Assembly (NCBI RefSeq): GCF_002250115.1
Contig: NZ_CP019985.1
Coordinates: 4,154,001 to 4,218,000, forward strand
Direction: 5' to 3'
DNA: 64,000 nt
Source: Shouchella clausii
GTDB taxonomy: Bacteria > Bacillota > Bacilli > Bacillales > Bacillaceae_D
Below are positions 1 to 11,929 of the stretch, in pieces; position 1 is the stretch's first letter, and every line of letters begins with the position of its first letter. Below the pieces are notes generated by a model. It made no database searches and was not told where the DNA came from. It saw only the letters and a list, made by a program, of their open reading frames with translations. The translations under genes and the position numbers were made by a program.

Positions 1-2076
1 GCGTACACCTGCGCCAATACCGGATTCGCTTGTAATTTTAAACAATCCGATCTCAGCTGTGTTGCGTACATGGCAACCGCCACACAATTCAAGGCTGTAA
101 TCGCCAACACGGACAACCCGGACTTCGCTGCCGTATTTCTCACCAAACAATGCCATGGCGCCAGCCGCTTTTGCTTCCTCTAAACGTTGAATCGAAATGT
201 CAACTGGCAACGCCTGCCACACTTTTTCGTTAACAATTTCTTCAATTTGTTGAAGCTCATTCGGCGTCACTTGCCCAAAATGGGAAAAGTCAAAGCGCAA
301 CCGTTCACTCGACACAAGCGAACCTGCTTGATTGACATGTTCGCCTAAAACGTCTTTTAACGCTTGGTGGAGCAAATGGGTAGCTGTATGATTTTTGACA
401 ATATCGAGTCGTTCCCTTACTTCTATACGGGCACTCGCCTGTTGGCCAGCGGAGATTTCGCCATTTGTCACTTCAGCCGTGTGCAGATGTTGGCCATTTG
501 GCGCTTTTTTCACATCTTTAACTACAGCTTGTCCCGTGTCGGTTACAATCATCCCTCTATCTGCCACTTGCCCGCCGCTCTCAGCATAAAAAGGCGTTTC
601 GTCAAGAAAGAATTGGATGACATCCCCCTTGACGGCTTGTTCGACGTTCTCTTTGCCGCGGACGAGCGTCGTAATGACTGCGTCTGTCTCCGTATGTTCA
701 TAGCCGACAAACACACTTGGCGTTTTCACTTCCCCAAAGACATCTTCCTGAACGGACATCGATGCGCTTTCCTGGCGAGCCGCACGTGCTCTCTGCCGCT
801 GTTGTTCCATTTCCTGCTCAAAGCCAGCACGGTCAACCGTCAATCCTTCATCATGGACATACTCTTCCGTTAAATCAATTGGAAAGCCATACGTGTCATA
901 AAGGCGAAATGCGTCCTCACCTGCAATGGTTTCATTGTTGGTGGCCTTTGCTTTTTCGATGATGTCGCTTAAAATCGCAAGGCCTTCGTTCAATGTTTCA
1001 TGGAAACGCTCTTCTTCGGTGCGAATGACCCGTGCAATAAAGTCTTGCTTATCTGCAACTTCAGGATAAAAGTCTTTCATGATCGCACCAACAACGGGCA
1101 CAAGCTCATACATAAACGGGCGGTCAATGCCAATTGATTTTGCAAAGCGGACAGCGCGGCGCAACAAGCGGCGCAACACATAACCGCGACCTTCATTAGA
1201 CGGCAACGCCCCGTCACCAACTGCAAAAGCAACCGTTCGAATATGGTCGGCAATCACTTTAAAAGCAGTATCTGCTTCCTTGTATGTTTTACTAGCCAGT
1301 GCTTCCGTTGCCTCAATGATTGGCATAAACAAATCTGTCTCAAAGTTAGTCGGCGTCCCTTGGATCACAGACACCATTCGCTCTAAGCCCATGCCTGTAT
1401 CAATGTTTTTCTTTGGCAATGGCGTGTATGTGCCGTCTGCGTTATGGTTGAACTGGGAAAAAACCAAATTCCAAATCTCAAGGTAGCGTTCATTTTCACC
1501 ACCTGGATACAATTCTGGGTCATTCGGGTCATCGCCATACTCTGGCCCCCGGTCATAGAAAATTTCTGAGTTTGGACCACTTGGGCCTTCGCCAATGTCC
1601 CAGAAGTTCCCTTCTAAACGGATAATCCGTTCTTCAGGAAGACCAATATGTTGATGCCAATAGTGGTAAGCCTCTTCATCTTCAGGATGAACGGTGACAG
1701 AAAGGCGTTCTTGTGGAAATCCGATCCATTTTTTATCGGTCAAAAATTCCCACGCCCATTCAATCGCTTGCTCTTTAAAATAATCGCCAATCGAAAAATT
1801 GCCAAGCATTTCAAAAAATGTATGGTGTCGTGCCGTTTTTCCGACGTTCTCGATATCGTTCGTCCGAATCGACTTTTGCGCGTTGACAATACGCGGGTTT
1901 TCGGGAATCACCCGTCCGTCAAAATACTTTTTTAATGTGGCAACGCCACTGTTAATCCATAGCAATGACGGATCTTCAAAAGGCACAAGCGAAGCACTCG
2001 GTTCTACAGAATGGCCTTTCTCCTTAAAAAAGTCAATGAACATTTGGCGAACACTTGCCGAACTTAACCGTTGCAA
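1..2076 (-). CDS. alaS: Alanyl-tRNA synthetase, C-terminus cut by window edge
   Basis: Charges tRNA-Ala with alanine in the cytoplasm. The reading frame stays open from a TTG start at 2076 to the window edge, so about 692 residues are visible and the last part of the protein (C-Ala domain) lies outside. The N-terminus has the class II catalytic region ([28 protein letters not shown]). The editing-site motif HTATH lies near residue 562 and the partner Cys/His motif CGGCH near residue 665, both typical of AlaRS. An AAGGAGTG ribosome site sits 7 bases before the TTG; no better in-frame start is seen. A T-box leader lies directly upstream, so expression should respond to uncharged tRNA-Ala. yrrI is the upstream neighbour, as in B. 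subtilis. Identity is certain; only the 3' end is missing. Confidence 0.97.
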   Translation of the reverse strand, partial: MQRLSSASVRQMFIDFFKEKGHSVEPSASLVPFEDPSLLWINSGVATLKKYFDGRVIPENPRIVNAQKSIRTNDIENVGKTARHHTFFEMLGNFSIGDYFKEQAIEWAWEFLTDKKWIGFPQERLSVTVHPEDEEAYHYWHQHIGLPEERIIRLEGNFWDIGEGPSGPNSEIFYDRGPEYGDDPNDPELYPGGENERYLEIWNLVFSQFNHNADGTYTPLPKKNIDTGMGLERMVSVIQGTPTNFETDLFMPIIEATEALASKTYKEADTAFKVIADHIRTVAFAVGDGALPSNEGRGYVLRRLLRRAVRFAKSIGIDRPFMYELVPVVGAIMKDFYPEVADKQDFIARVIRTEEERFHETLNEGLAILSDIIEKAKATNNETIAGEDAFRLYDTYGFPIDLTEEYVHDEGLTVDRAGFEQEMEQQRQRARAARQESASMSVQEDVFGEVKTPSVFVGYEHTETDAVITTLVRGKENVEQAVKGDVIQFFLDETPFYAESGGQVADRGMIVTDTGQAVVKDVKKAPNGQHLHTAEVTNGEISAGQQASARIEVRERLDIVKNHTATHLLHQALKDVLGEHVNQAGSLVSSERLRFDFSHFGQVTPNELQQIEEIVNEKVWQALPVDISIQRLEEAKAAGAMALFGEKYGSEVRVVRVGDYSLELCGGCHVRNTAEIGLFKITSESGIGAGVR

Positions 2077-2107
2077 TATGAATCACTCCTTATGTATTTA
2101 TCAGCAC

Positions 2108-2364
2108 ATAAAAAAACTCCTCCCTAGAAAGAAGGGACGAGATGTCTGTTCACGCGGTACCACCCTCATTATGGCGCGATTTTAGCGCCACCACTTTCAT
2201 ACCTTTAACGCAGGAAAATACGGTGGGTTTTGCCCACAGCTCCAGAATAGCGTTCCGCATCTCTTCGCCAGCGCTTTTTTCAGCCAAGAAAGCGCTTCTC
2301 TTTAGACGGGCTGACACGTACTCGTTCTATCAACGCAATAACCGTTTTCCGGTATATCTTTTTC
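2108..2364 (-). promoter_or_regulatory. T-box riboswitch of alaS with leader terminator
   Basis: The canonical T-box sequence AGGGTGGTACCGCG is read on the minus strand at 2166-2153. It is followed by a terminator hairpin at 2141-2114 with one internal mismatch and a run of seven T. Upstream, the specifier context GGAAC-GCT-ATTCTGGAG places a GCT (Ala) codon at 2251-2249, which agrees with alaS as the target. By family knowledge, uncharged tRNA-Ala pairs with the specifier and with the TGGT bulge and favours read-through into alaS. The specifier call is from pattern match, not folding. Confidence 0.93.
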
Positions 2365-2370
2365 AGCACG

Positions 2371-2399
2371 ATTATAGCGTTCAAGGATACAAATGTCAA
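2371..2399 (-). promoter_or_regulatory. Sigma-A promoter of the alaS T-box leader
   Basis: TTGACA at 2399-2394, 17-bp spacer, TATAAT at 2376-2371, both perfect consensus. Transcription should begin near 2364. The -35 box overlaps the TGA stop codon of yrrI (2398-2396), so alaS has its own promoter immediately after yrrI. Confidence 0.85.
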
Positions 2400-3472
2400 T
2401 CGTGCTGGATATCGCCTTTAATGGACTGACGAATATGGACGACCGTCACCTTTAAAATCGCAGCAACTGGCACCGCAATGAGCAAACCAACAATGCCACC
2501 AGCCTCCACGCCAATTAACAGCGCAATAATAATGATCATTGGATGCAAATGAACCGTCCGCCCGACAATGACCGGGGATAGCAGATTCCCTTCAATTTGC
2601 TGAATAATGACTAAAGCAATCACTGTATAAAGACCGAGTGTCGTTGATTCAAGAAGAGCTGCACCGACCGCTGGAATCGCGCCAATAATCGCTCCAAAAT
2701 AAGGGATAAAATCGGTCGCCCCAACAAAAAAACCGAGCACAATTGGATAAGGTACGCCAAGAAACCACAGAGCAACAGTCGAAAGCACGCCAACACAAAA
2801 AGCGACCAGCAGCTGACCACGAACATAGGACCCAAATGTCCGATCAACATCGGTTGCATAGGCTGTCAACCCTTTTCGCCATTTTCTTGGCGTTAAGTAA
2901 AAAGCAACCCGTTTAAGGAGCTCGTAGTCTTTTAAAAGGTAAAACACTAAAAAAGGAACGACAATCCATGTCATAAAGGACTGTAACATCCGGATAATCA
3001 CTTGTTCTATCTGGTCTAGCCCCGCTTTCGCGAATGTTTCGATTTTCATGCTCCATTCACCGACATGGTCGTCGAGTGGGTTTGGTAGGTTTTCCGCTGT
3101 ACGTTGTAAGTTCAACAGTGACTTTTTCACTTCAGCCAATTGCCTTGGCAGTACATCCATGGCTTCTTTTACCTGTGCTGCAAGCGCGGGCAATCCCCAA
3201 AAAAGCATAGCGGCAATTGCAAGAATAAATGCTAAGAACAACATAAACGTGGCAAGTGCCCGCGGCAATCCAAGGCGAACAAGACACTCAACAATAGGGT
3301 GAAGCAAATAGGCCGATACAAAAGCCACACAAAGCGGTCCGAGCAATGTCGCCAATATGTCCCACACTGGCCGTAAAAATAACACTACTTGGCCTACGAG
3401 CAACAACAATAGCACGATCAGTAAATATTTCGTCCATTTCAACACGTCTGTTTGCAGCCGTTCCCGCTTCAT
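2396..3472 (-). CDS. yrrI: AI-2E family transporter-like membrane protein YrrI
   Basis: Polytopic membrane protein of the AI-2E transporter (UPF0118) family, about 358 residues. Hydrophobic segments cluster at residues 15-75, a soluble amphipathic stretch follows at about 80-130, and several membrane segments fill the C-terminal half, including the family-typical glycine-rich loop VGATDFIPYFGAIIGA. The substrate is unknown; some family members export autoinducer-2 or act as Na+/H+ antiporters, so no specific function is claimed. The open frame extends 13 codons further upstream, but AAAGGAG sits 8 bases before the ATG at 3472, which I take as the start. Position beside alaS matches B. subtilis yrrI. 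Confidence 0.85.
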   Translation of the reverse strand: MKRERLQTDVLKWTKYLLIVLLLLLVGQVVLFLRPVWDILATLLGPLCVAFVSAYLLHPIVECLVRLGLPRALATFMLFLAFILAIAAMLFWGLPALAAQVKEAMDVLPRQLAEVKKSLLNLQRTAENLPNPLDDHVGEWSMKIETFAKAGLDQIEQVIIRMLQSFMTWIVVPFLVFYLLKDYELLKRVAFYLTPRKWRKGLTAYATDVDRTFGSYVRGQLLVAFCVGVLSTVALWFLGVPYPIVLGFFVGATDFIPYFGAIIGAIPAVGAALLESTTLGLYTVIALVIIQQIEGNLLSPVIVGRTVHLHPMIIIIALLIGVEAGGIVGLLIAVPVAAILKVTVVHIRQSIKGDIQHD

Positions 3473-3530
3473 GACTCCAACTCCTTTTGCCTCTCCTCCT
3501 AGCTTGCGCAAAACAGTGGCTTCGTAATCA

Positions 3531-3560
3531 AAAAAAGCGGCCTATTGCGGCCGCTTTTTT
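3531..3560. terminator. Symmetrical Rho-independent terminator
   Basis: Six A, then GCGGCC, loop TATTGC, GGCCGC and six T. It works on either strand. On the minus strand it follows the yrzQ stop and separates the yrzQ/yrzR/yrrD end of the long operon from yrrI. Confidence 0.85.
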
Positions 3561-3564
3561 CTGT

Positions 3565-3744
3565 CTAAGCAAACATGCGTTTGAATCTCTTTCTCGCTTT
3601 TTTCCAAGTACGGGCATTCATCAGGTTAGCTTGCATCACTGGCTCTATAAATTGCCGGATTCTCCGCTTTGTTTTCCGGTCATTTAATGAATACCATGCA
3701 GCGCCAACGCCGATGGCCATTAATGGAGCGATTGACTTCCGCAA
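3565..3744 (-). CDS. yrzQ: YrzQ-like small basic protein (DUF3918)
   Basis: A 59-residue protein with a short hydrophobic N-terminus (SIAPLMAIGVGAAWY) and a very basic tail ending RKRFKRMFA. This layout matches the DUF3918/YrzQ family found at the same place in B. subtilis. Function is unknown; a membrane-anchored peptide with a cytoplasmic basic tail is likely. The frame opens three codons earlier with a GTG that lies inside the Shine-Dalgarno itself; GGAGGTG then stands 6 bases before a TTG at 3744, the more plausible start. A strong terminator follows. Confidence 0.7.
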   Translation of the reverse strand: MRKSIAPLMAIGVGAAWYSLNDRKTKRRIRQFIEPVMQANLMNARTWKKARKRFKRMFA

Positions 3745-3764
3745 AAGGCTCACCTCCGCTTAGC

Positions 3765-3953
3765 TTACATGTTTAGACGACGTTCTTCCGTTTCAAACAA
3801 ATCGTCAAGTGAGCTGAGCGAACCGTCCTCCTCTACTTGGTGAAGGAGCAACGTGTCTTTCACTAAACTCATCTCGATGAAACAATTCCAACAATAGTAT
3901 TGGTTTGTGCCAATCTTTCCGATGTCTTTTCGGTGGCAGTTAGGGCAACGCAT
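3765..3953 (-). CDS. yrzR: YrzR-like zinc-ribbon protein
   Basis: A 62-residue cytoplasmic protein with two CxxC pairs, CPNC at residues 3-6 and CWNC at 22-25, which form a zinc-ribbon-like knuckle. The acidic C-terminus contains HQVEEDGSLSSLDDLF, a stretch typical of the YrzR family. The role is unknown. AAAGGAGG sits 7 bases before the ATG. It lies 12 bases downstream of yrrD and 20 bases before yrzQ, so it is in the same transcript. Confidence 0.75.
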   Translation of the reverse strand: MRCPNCHRKDIGKIGTNQYYCWNCFIEMSLVKDTLLLHQVEEDGSLSSLDDLFETEERRLNM

Positions 3954-3965
3954 AGAGGGCCTCCT

Positions 3966-4436
3966 TTACAGAGACAGTATGGCCCGTTCCTTACTGATCA
4001 CTAAATGTTGGCCTTTAACGACTTTCCGGCCTTCCTTTATATCAGACAGCCAGCCATCTGTCACTTCATACCCTATGATCGTGCCCAATTCGACGTTAAA
4101 ATATACATCTTCTACCAATCCGAGCGTTTCCCCTTCCTCGGAAAGAAGCGGCTTCCCTTTAAAACGGCGTCGCCCTGTGTGAATAGGGTGGAGCATTTTT
4201 TGCTCGCGGTTGAACGGCTTTAAAGCCTGTTCACCAGCGATCATAACCGCTTCCTGACCAGCATGAGCAATTTCACCAATCGGCAAAAAAGCATGCTGTG
4301 CAAACAAATGTGTTCGTTTCACTGTTAAGCCAACGACTTCTTTGCCATCAAACAGAGCATCCACGACCCGGCCATGTTCAATGCCAGTTGTATTGCTGAT
4401 AACAGGAAGCCCTATAAGCGCTTGAACTGTTCGCAA
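3966..4436 (-). CDS. yrrD: PRC-barrel domain protein YrrD
   Basis: A 156-residue soluble protein with two PRC-barrel-like halves: residues 1-75 (LIGLPVISNTTGIEHGRVVD) and 90-156 (GKPLLSEEGETLGLVEDVYF). PRC barrels occur in RimM and photosynthetic reaction centre H subunits and usually mediate protein or RNA contacts; the exact role of YrrD is not known. The start codon is TTG with AAAGGCGGTG upstream. It lies downstream of recD2 in the same orientation, as in B. subtilis. Confidence 0.8.
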   Translation of the reverse strand: MRTVQALIGLPVISNTTGIEHGRVVDALFDGKEVVGLTVKRTHLFAQHAFLPIGEIAHAGQEAVMIAGEQALKPFNREQKMLHPIHTGRRRFKGKPLLSEEGETLGLVEDVYFNVELGTIIGYEVTDGWLSDIKEGRKVVKGQHLVISKERAILSL

Positions 4437-4486
4437 AGAAACACCGCCTTTCCGAACAGTCTTAAGTTATGCATATGTAGCTTCCT

Positions 4487-6772
4487 CTATCCCCGGTGAA
4501 CGTTACCAGTACGTGAAAGCAATTGTTGAAGGCGCTCCTTTAATTTGGAATGGCGGTGCTCGTCTGCATGTTTAATCGCCTGTTCCATCGTTTTCCGATC
4601 GCCACATAAGAGCAAATACTGCTTGGCCCTGGTAATGCCTGTATAAAGCAAGTTCCGCCTCAGCATGCGCATGTAGCTCGACACGACTGGCATCACCACA
4701 ATCGGAAATTCGCTTCCTTGTGCTTTATGGATAGAACAGCAATAGGCATGGGTTAGCTGTGAAAAGTCTTTTTTCTCATAGGTGACTTCCAGTCCGTCAA
4801 AGGAAACCACTAACTGATCTTTTTTTTCCGTCGTCTCTTTAGCATAAAAAACAGCAACAATTTCCCCTCTATCGCCGTTGTATACGCCTTCCTCTGGATT
4901 GTTGACTAGCTGGAGCACCATATCGCCTTTGCGAAAAACAACATCCCCAAATGGCAGCTCTCGACGGCCTTCTTTTGCCGGATTAAATAAGGACTGAAGC
5001 ATCGTGTTTAATTCATTGATCCCTGCCTGCCCTCGGTACATGGGTGCCAGTACTTGGATCTCTTTAGCACTGTAGCCTTTCTTCATGGCGTTTTCACAAA
5101 TTTGCCAAACTGCTTGTTGCACTTGGTTCGGCTGGCAAGGAAAAAAGACGCGGTCTGCCTTTTTCGTTAAAAAATCACTTGGAAGCACGCCATCCTTCAT
5201 CGAATGGGCAAGCTCAATGATGGAAGAGCCTTCAGCTTGCCTGTAAATGTCCTTTAATTGGATCGTTGGAATAACGTCTGCTTCTAAAAGATCTTTTAAT
5301 ACTTGGCCAGGCCCTACAGAAGGCAACTGGTTTTCATCCCCAACTAACACGACTTGCATGCCTTTGGGGATCGCTTTAAATAACTGGTTTGCAACCCAGG
5401 CATCGACCATCGACATCTCATCGACAATTAACAGTTCCCCTTCAAGCTGTTCATGGTCGCCTTTTTCAAAGCCGGTCGCACTGCCTTTCCAGCCGAGCAA
5501 GCTGTGTATCGTGCTTGCAGGCAGTTCCGTTGCTTCAGCCATCCGTTTGCTGGCTCGACCAGTGGGCGCTGTCAACTTAAGGGGCAAAGATTTATTTTTG
5601 TAAGCAGACACTTCAAGAGAAAGCCCATGAAGCGCAGCATAAGCTTCAACAATTCCTTTAATGACCGTAGTCTTTCCTGTTCCTGGCCCACCTGTCAGCA
5701 ACAACAGCGGAGATCGAAGAGCAGTAGCAATCGCTTCTTTTTGCGTGTTTGAATAGGTAACAGCATGTGTTTCCTCAATATGCCCGAGTGTTTTTTCGAT
5801 TTCTGCTTCAGTGAATTCTTGTGTCAGTTCTTGACTTAAAATTCGGCGGATGTTGGTGGCAATTCCTTTTTCTGCATAATACAATGACTTCATGTAGACG
5901 CGATCTTCTTCACGAACGAGCATGCCCTCTTCATTCATTTCGATGAGGATGGCATCAAGCTCGGAAGCTTCAATTTGGACGTTGGGGCTCGATAATAATG
6001 CAGCCCCTTCTGTAATGAGCGCTTCTTTGTGCAAGTATAAATGGCCTTGTTGCATACAACATTCCCGGAGCAAATAAAGCAGCCCCGCCCGCAAACGCTC
6101 TGGATGGTTCCCAGTTAAGCCAATCGCCGCCCCTAATTGGTCTGCGCGGCGAAAGCCGACTCCTTCCACATCCTGAATGAGCAAATACGGGTTGGTACGG
6201 ATGATATCAAGTGCTTGCAATTTGTACGTTCGGTAAACACTCATTGACAACTCTGTGCCAAACCCGTATTGGGACAGCTGGATAATGACTTGCTCTGCAC
6301 CTTGTTGCTCAAGAAGTTGGTTATAAAGCATCGTCGCTGTATCTTCTTTTAGCTTCGGAATGTTGTTTAATACCGTTCGGTCTTCAATAATAGCTGAAAT
6401 CGCCCTTTCACCGAGTGCGTCGACAATCGCTTCTGCTGTCTTTTTGCCAACGCCAGGAAAACGATCGCTTGACAAAAACCGAATAATTCCGCTTTTCGTC
6501 TGTGGCAAATCACGCCTAAACGTTTCCACTTTGTATTGGAGGCCAAAGCGTGGATGTTCAGCGACTTGCCCGAAAAATAAATAGGTCTCCTCTACTTCCA
6601 GTTCAGGCAAGTGGCCGACAACTGTTATTTTGTGTCCTTCAATTTGTTCATTCGTCTTTTCAATCCGCGTCATCGCCACTGTATAGTCGTTTTCTTCATT
6701 GCGAAACAACACATGAACGACTTTTCCTTTAACAAAACCTTTCTCCAGCGTTTTTTCGCCAACAATACCCAT
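4487..6772 (-). CDS. recD2: ATP-dependent 5'-3' DNA helicase RecD2 (YrrC)
   Basis: A RecD2-type superfamily 1B helicase of about 761 residues that acts outside a RecBCD complex in repair and replication-fork maintenance. The N-terminal OB-like part (residues 1-90) and helix-hairpin-helix motifs (VGKKTAEAIV near 105; GVGFRRADQLG near 200) are RecD2 hallmarks. Walker A GGPGTGKTT is near residue 360, Walker B VDEMSMVD near 453, and the C-terminal helicase motif HKAQGSEFP near 673. The frame is open 45 codons further upstream into yrrB, but the ATG at 6772 has AAGGGTG before it and starts 4 bases after the yrrB stop. Translation is therefore probably coupled to yrrB. Confidence 0.93.
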   Translation of the reverse strand: MGIVGEKTLEKGFVKGKVVHVLFRNEENDYTVAMTRIEKTNEQIEGHKITVVGHLPELEVEETYLFFGQVAEHPRFGLQYKVETFRRDLPQTKSGIIRFLSSDRFPGVGKKTAEAIVDALGERAISAIIEDRTVLNNIPKLKEDTATMLYNQLLEQQGAEQVIIQLSQYGFGTELSMSVYRTYKLQALDIIRTNPYLLIQDVEGVGFRRADQLGAAIGLTGNHPERLRAGLLYLLRECCMQQGHLYLHKEALITEGAALLSSPNVQIEASELDAILIEMNEEGMLVREEDRVYMKSLYYAEKGIATNIRRILSQELTQEFTEAEIEKTLGHIEETHAVTYSNTQKEAIATALRSPLLLLTGGPGTGKTTVIKGIVEAYAALHGLSLEVSAYKNKSLPLKLTAPTGRASKRMAEATELPASTIHSLLGWKGSATGFEKGDHEQLEGELLIVDEMSMVDAWVANQLFKAIPKGMQVVLVGDENQLPSVGPGQVLKDLLEADVIPTIQLKDIYRQAEGSSIIELAHSMKDGVLPSDFLTKKADRVFFPCQPNQVQQAVWQICENAMKKGYSAKEIQVLAPMYRGQAGINELNTMLQSLFNPAKEGRRELPFGDVVFRKGDMVLQLVNNPEEGVYNGDRGEIVAVFYAKETTEKKDQLVVSFDGLEVTYEKKDFSQLTHAYCCSIHKAQGSEFPIVVMPVVSSYMRMLRRNLLYTGITRAKQYLLLCGDRKTMEQAIKHADEHRHSKLKERLQQLLSRTGNVHRG

Positions 6773-6776
6773 AGCT

Positions 6777-7436
6777 TCACCCTTTTTCAAGTGTCGCTTC
6801 AATAAGCCTTTTGCCGTTGCCAGCAAGAAGATGGTCCGGTTGGTGTGCAAGCGCTTGGTTAAAAGATGCAAGTGCCGCTTCAGCTTCATCGGACGCTGCC
6901 TGGACAACCCCTAAATTGTAATAAGCATCAGCATGACTAGGATCAAGGGCAATTGTTTTTTCAAACAAAGGGCGGGCTTCGTCCAGCAGCTCAAGCTGGG
7001 CTAAGCATAGCCCATATTGAAAAACAATTTCGCTGTCTTCACCACTTAATTCATAAGCTCTGCTTAGGTTAGCCTGTGCATGAGCAAGCTTCCCATCGCT
7101 GTAATAGCTCATGCCTAGCATGTAAAACAAGTCTGCCTCATTCATGCCACCAGTAAGCGCTTCAGTAAACGCTTTAATCGCTTGCTGGTGGTTTTCCTGC
7201 TGATAATGGACACAGCCTATCCCGTAATAGGCAACAGTCGCATCGCGGTCGAGCTCCAGTGCTCGCTCATAAAAAACGAGCGCACGCTCAAAATCTTTGA
7301 GTGCTGCCAGCAAGTTCCCCATGTTGATATACCCTGTCGGTTCTTTTGGATTTTCTTCAATGTAGGCAGCAAACTGTTTTGCCGCTTCTTCATAGTTCCC
7401 TTTTCGCATGAGCTCAATTCCTGCTTGATTATCCAT
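6777..7436 (-). CDS. yrrB: TPR-repeat protein YrrB
   Basis: About 219 residues made almost wholly of tetratricopeptide repeats; at least five are visible from the recurring A/G-Y-x-N/G-x-G-x-x-x-x and A-x-x-x-Y/F-x-x-A-L pattern (GYINMGNLLAAL, AYYGIGCVHYQ, ADLFYMLGMSYY, SEIVFQYGLCLAQ, ADAYYNLGVVQAA). It forms a protein-binding scaffold; partners are unknown, though its place between mnmA and recD2 is conserved in Bacillus. Two ATGs occur two codons apart (7442 and 7436); GGAGGGGG fits the second better. No signal peptide or membrane segment. Confidence 0.85.
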   Translation of the reverse strand: MDNQAGIELMRKGNYEEAAKQFAAYIEENPKEPTGYINMGNLLAALKDFERALVFYERALELDRDATVAYYGIGCVHYQQENHQQAIKAFTEALTGGMNEADLFYMLGMSYYSDGKLAHAQANLSRAYELSGEDSEIVFQYGLCLAQLELLDEARPLFEKTIALDPSHADAYYNLGVVQAASDEAEAALASFNQALAHQPDHLLAGNGKRLIEATLEKG

Positions 7437-7475
7437 CGTCATTCCCCCTCCGAAAGCTAAAAAGGAAAACGCGGT

Positions 7476-9760
<2,285 letters not shown>

Positions 9761-9793
9761 GAGTGGCACCTTCCGTCCCCTTGCTCCGTTGTG

Positions 9794-10213
9794 TTAAATA
9801 TAAAACATATAATACTCTTGTTCTCCATCTTCCTTAAAATTGGCTAAATCGGCAAGAGTGGTTTTATCGAGCACATCCTTGACTGCGTCCCGTATTTTTA
9901 TCCATAAATCGCGCTTGGCAGGCTCCTCGTCTTCAAGCACTTCAACCGGACTAATCGGTCCTTCTAACACACGAATAATATCGCCTGCTGTAATATCCTC
10001 GGCATCTTTGGCCAGCATATAGCCACCATAGGCACCGCGAACGCTTTTAACGAGCATCGCATTGCGGAGCGGCGCAATCAATTGCTCCAAATAATGCTCT
10101 GATAGTTTATATTCCTTAGCAATAGATTTCAAGGAAACAGGCCCTTCTCCTGATTTCTTAGCGAGTGCCATCATAATCGTCAATCCATAACGTCCCTTTG
10201 TCGAAATTTTCAC
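9794..10213 (-). CDS. cymR: Rrf2-family cysteine metabolism repressor CymR
   Basis: Transcriptional repressor of sulfur and cysteine uptake genes; in B. subtilis it acts in complex with CysK. The 139-residue protein begins KISTKGRYGL, the Rrf2 winged-helix signature, with the wing residues SVRGAYGGYML near 55-65. It contains no cysteine, so it cannot hold the Fe-S cluster found in IscR/NsrR relatives, which agrees with CymR. I chose the GTG at 10213 because GAGGGA lies 6-7 bases upstream and the protein then has family length; the open frame continues 20 codons further up. It is the first gene of the cymR-yrvO-mnmA group. Confidence 0.92.
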   Translation of the reverse strand: MKISTKGRYGLTIMMALAKKSGEGPVSLKSIAKEYKLSEHYLEQLIAPLRNAMLVKSVRGAYGGYMLAKDAEDITAGDIIRVLEGPISPVEVLEDEEPAKRDLWIKIRDAVKDVLDKTTLADLANFKEDGEQEYYMFYI

Positions 10214-10372
10214 GTCAATCCCTCTTTCATCAAAATAAATGCTGTAATATCTGGCCAATACTTCGTCTTTCACTCCATGTATTTGACAATTCGATCTCGT
10301 GATCCGCTTTTCCCTCTCGAATGTTGGCTATTCCTACTTGCCAAGCGATAAATTTTCCTTTATACCCTTGAC

Positions 10373-10381
10373 ATTATAGCA
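10373..10381 (-). promoter_or_regulatory. Extended -10 promoter of the cymR operon
   Basis: TGCTATAAT read on the minus strand is an extended -10 element with a poor -35 box. It would give a leader of about 150 bases before cymR. A plus-strand TTGACA at 10368-10373 overlaps it and may belong to the divergent rarA promoter, whose -10 is weak. Confidence 0.5.
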
Positions 10382-10503
10382 TGTTTTCATACTGGATTGA
10401 TAGAAGTTCGCAGAATCGAGAAGGCACAGGCATTTCGTTCATGGACAAGTTCTGCTAGTCTGAGCTACACTACGTAAGACGAGGAAAAAGAGGAGGGACA
10501 CTC

Positions 10504-11766
10504 ATGAAAAGACAACCGTTGGCCTATCGCATGCGCCCTACTTCTGTCGAAGAAGTGATTGGCCAGCATTCCTTGCTTGGCGAAGGCATGATGTTATCGA
10601 GAATGATTAAAGCGAACCAGCTTTCTTCCATGGTGCTTTATGGTCCGCCAGGTACAGGAAAAACGTCAATTGCCCGAGCGATTGCAGGGTCGAGCGGCAT
10701 GCATTTCCGCATGTTGAACGCAACTGTCCATCATAAAAAAGATATGGAGACGGCTGTCGAGGAAGCCAAGATGTATGGCTCGCTCCTTTTAATATTAGAT
10801 GAAGTGCATCGACTTGATAAAGCAAAGCAAGACTTTTTGCTCCCCCATTTAGAGAGCGGTCTATTGCTTTTAATCGGCGCCACTACGGCCAATCCTTACC
10901 ATTCGATCAACCCAGCGATTCGTAGCCGCTGCCATATTTTTGAATTGGAACAGCTTGAACCTGATGATATCGAAAAAGCGCTGCGCCGTGCCCTCGCAGA
11001 CGAAGAAAGAGGCTTAGGCCATGAAAAAATCGATATCGCGCCTGAAGCACTCCGCCATTTGGCATTGGCTTGCGGCGGTGATGTCCGCGCTGCCCTTAAT
11101 GCGCTTGAGCTCGCTGTCCTCTCCACGCCTAAACAGTCAGATGGCACACGCTCTGTCACACTCCGTTCCGCCGAACAGAGTATCCAGAAAAAAAGCATTC
11201 AACATGACAAAGATGGCGATGCCCATTATGACGTGCTGTCTGCTTTTCAAAAGTCCATCCGCGGAAGCGACGTGAACGCGAGTCTTCACTACTTGGCACG
11301 CTTGTTAGAAGCAGGCGACCTTATTAGCATCCATCGCCGTCTGCTCGTCATCGCCTATGAAGACATTAGCCTTGCCAATCCCCAAGCTGGGCCGCGAACG
11401 CTTGCAGCCATTGAAGCATCAGAAAGGCTCGGACTGCCTGAAGCACGCATTCCTCTTGCCAACGCTGTAGTTGAACTTGCCCTTTCTCCAAAAAGCAACA
11501 GTGCCTATAAAGCACTTGATGCCGCAATTGACGCGGTGCGAAAAGGTGGCAGTGGCGAAGTTCCTCGCCATTTAAAAGATGCGCATTATAAAGGAGCGCA
11601 ACAATTAGGTAGAGGCAGCGACTATAAATACCCTCATAACTATGCAGATGGTTGGGTCAAACAACAGTATTTGCCAGACAAAATTGCCCATCACCGTTAT
11701 TATGAGCCAAAGCAAACAGGGAAATTCGAACAAGCGCTTAGCGAAATGTACAAAAGACGAAGCTAA
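10504..11766 (+). CDS. rarA: Replication-associated recombination ATPase RarA (MgsA, YrvN)
   Basis: AAA+ ATPase that acts at stalled replication forks with SSB and the clamp loader. Walker A GPPGTGKTSIAR is near residue 48-59 and Walker B ILDEVHRLD near 98-106. Sensor 1 (LLIGATTANP) and the arginine-finger region (PAIRSRC) follow, then the C-terminal MgsA tetramerisation domain with PEARIPLANAVV and DYKYPHNY. Length of 420 residues is normal. Start ATG with GAGGAGGGA upstream. It is divergent from cymR, as in B. subtilis. Confidence 0.95.
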   Translation: MKRQPLAYRMRPTSVEEVIGQHSLLGEGMMLSRMIKANQLSSMVLYGPPGTGKTSIARAIAGSSGMHFRMLNATVHHKKDMETAVEEAKMYGSLLLILDEVHRLDKAKQDFLLPHLESGLLLLIGATTANPYHSINPAIRSRCHIFELEQLEPDDIEKALRRALADEERGLGHEKIDIAPEALRHLALACGGDVRAALNALELAVLSTPKQSDGTRSVTLRSAEQSIQKKSIQHDKDGDAHYDVLSAFQKSIRGSDVNASLHYLARLLEAGDLISIHRRLLVIAYEDISLANPQAGPRTLAAIEASERLGLPEARIPLANAVVELALSPKSNSAYKALDAAIDAVRKGGSGEVPRHLKDAHYKGAQQLGRGSDYKYPHNYADGWVKQQYLPDKIAHHRYYEPKQTGKFEQALSEMYKRRS

Positions 11767-11794
11767 AGATGCCAAATATCATCTTGTTTTTTTT
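11766..11794 (+). terminator. Terminator of rarA
   Basis: AAGATG, 8-base loop, CATCTT followed by G and eight T, starting at the last base of the rarA stop codon. Confidence 0.75.
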
Positions 11795-11929
11795 GCGAAC
11801 ATCCATGACCTATTTACGATAACGTGATTGTCCATTCTCGCAAACAAGATCTTTTTTAGCAGGCTAGTATAAAATGGCGAAACTCTGGCAAAAGTAAAGC
11901 CATAAGCACTGCATGAAGGAGATGGACAA

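Noticed and set aside
364-962. Plus-strand frames of 60-170 codons inside alaS
   Set aside because: They lie antisense to conserved AlaRS editing-domain codons and have no start context or family match.
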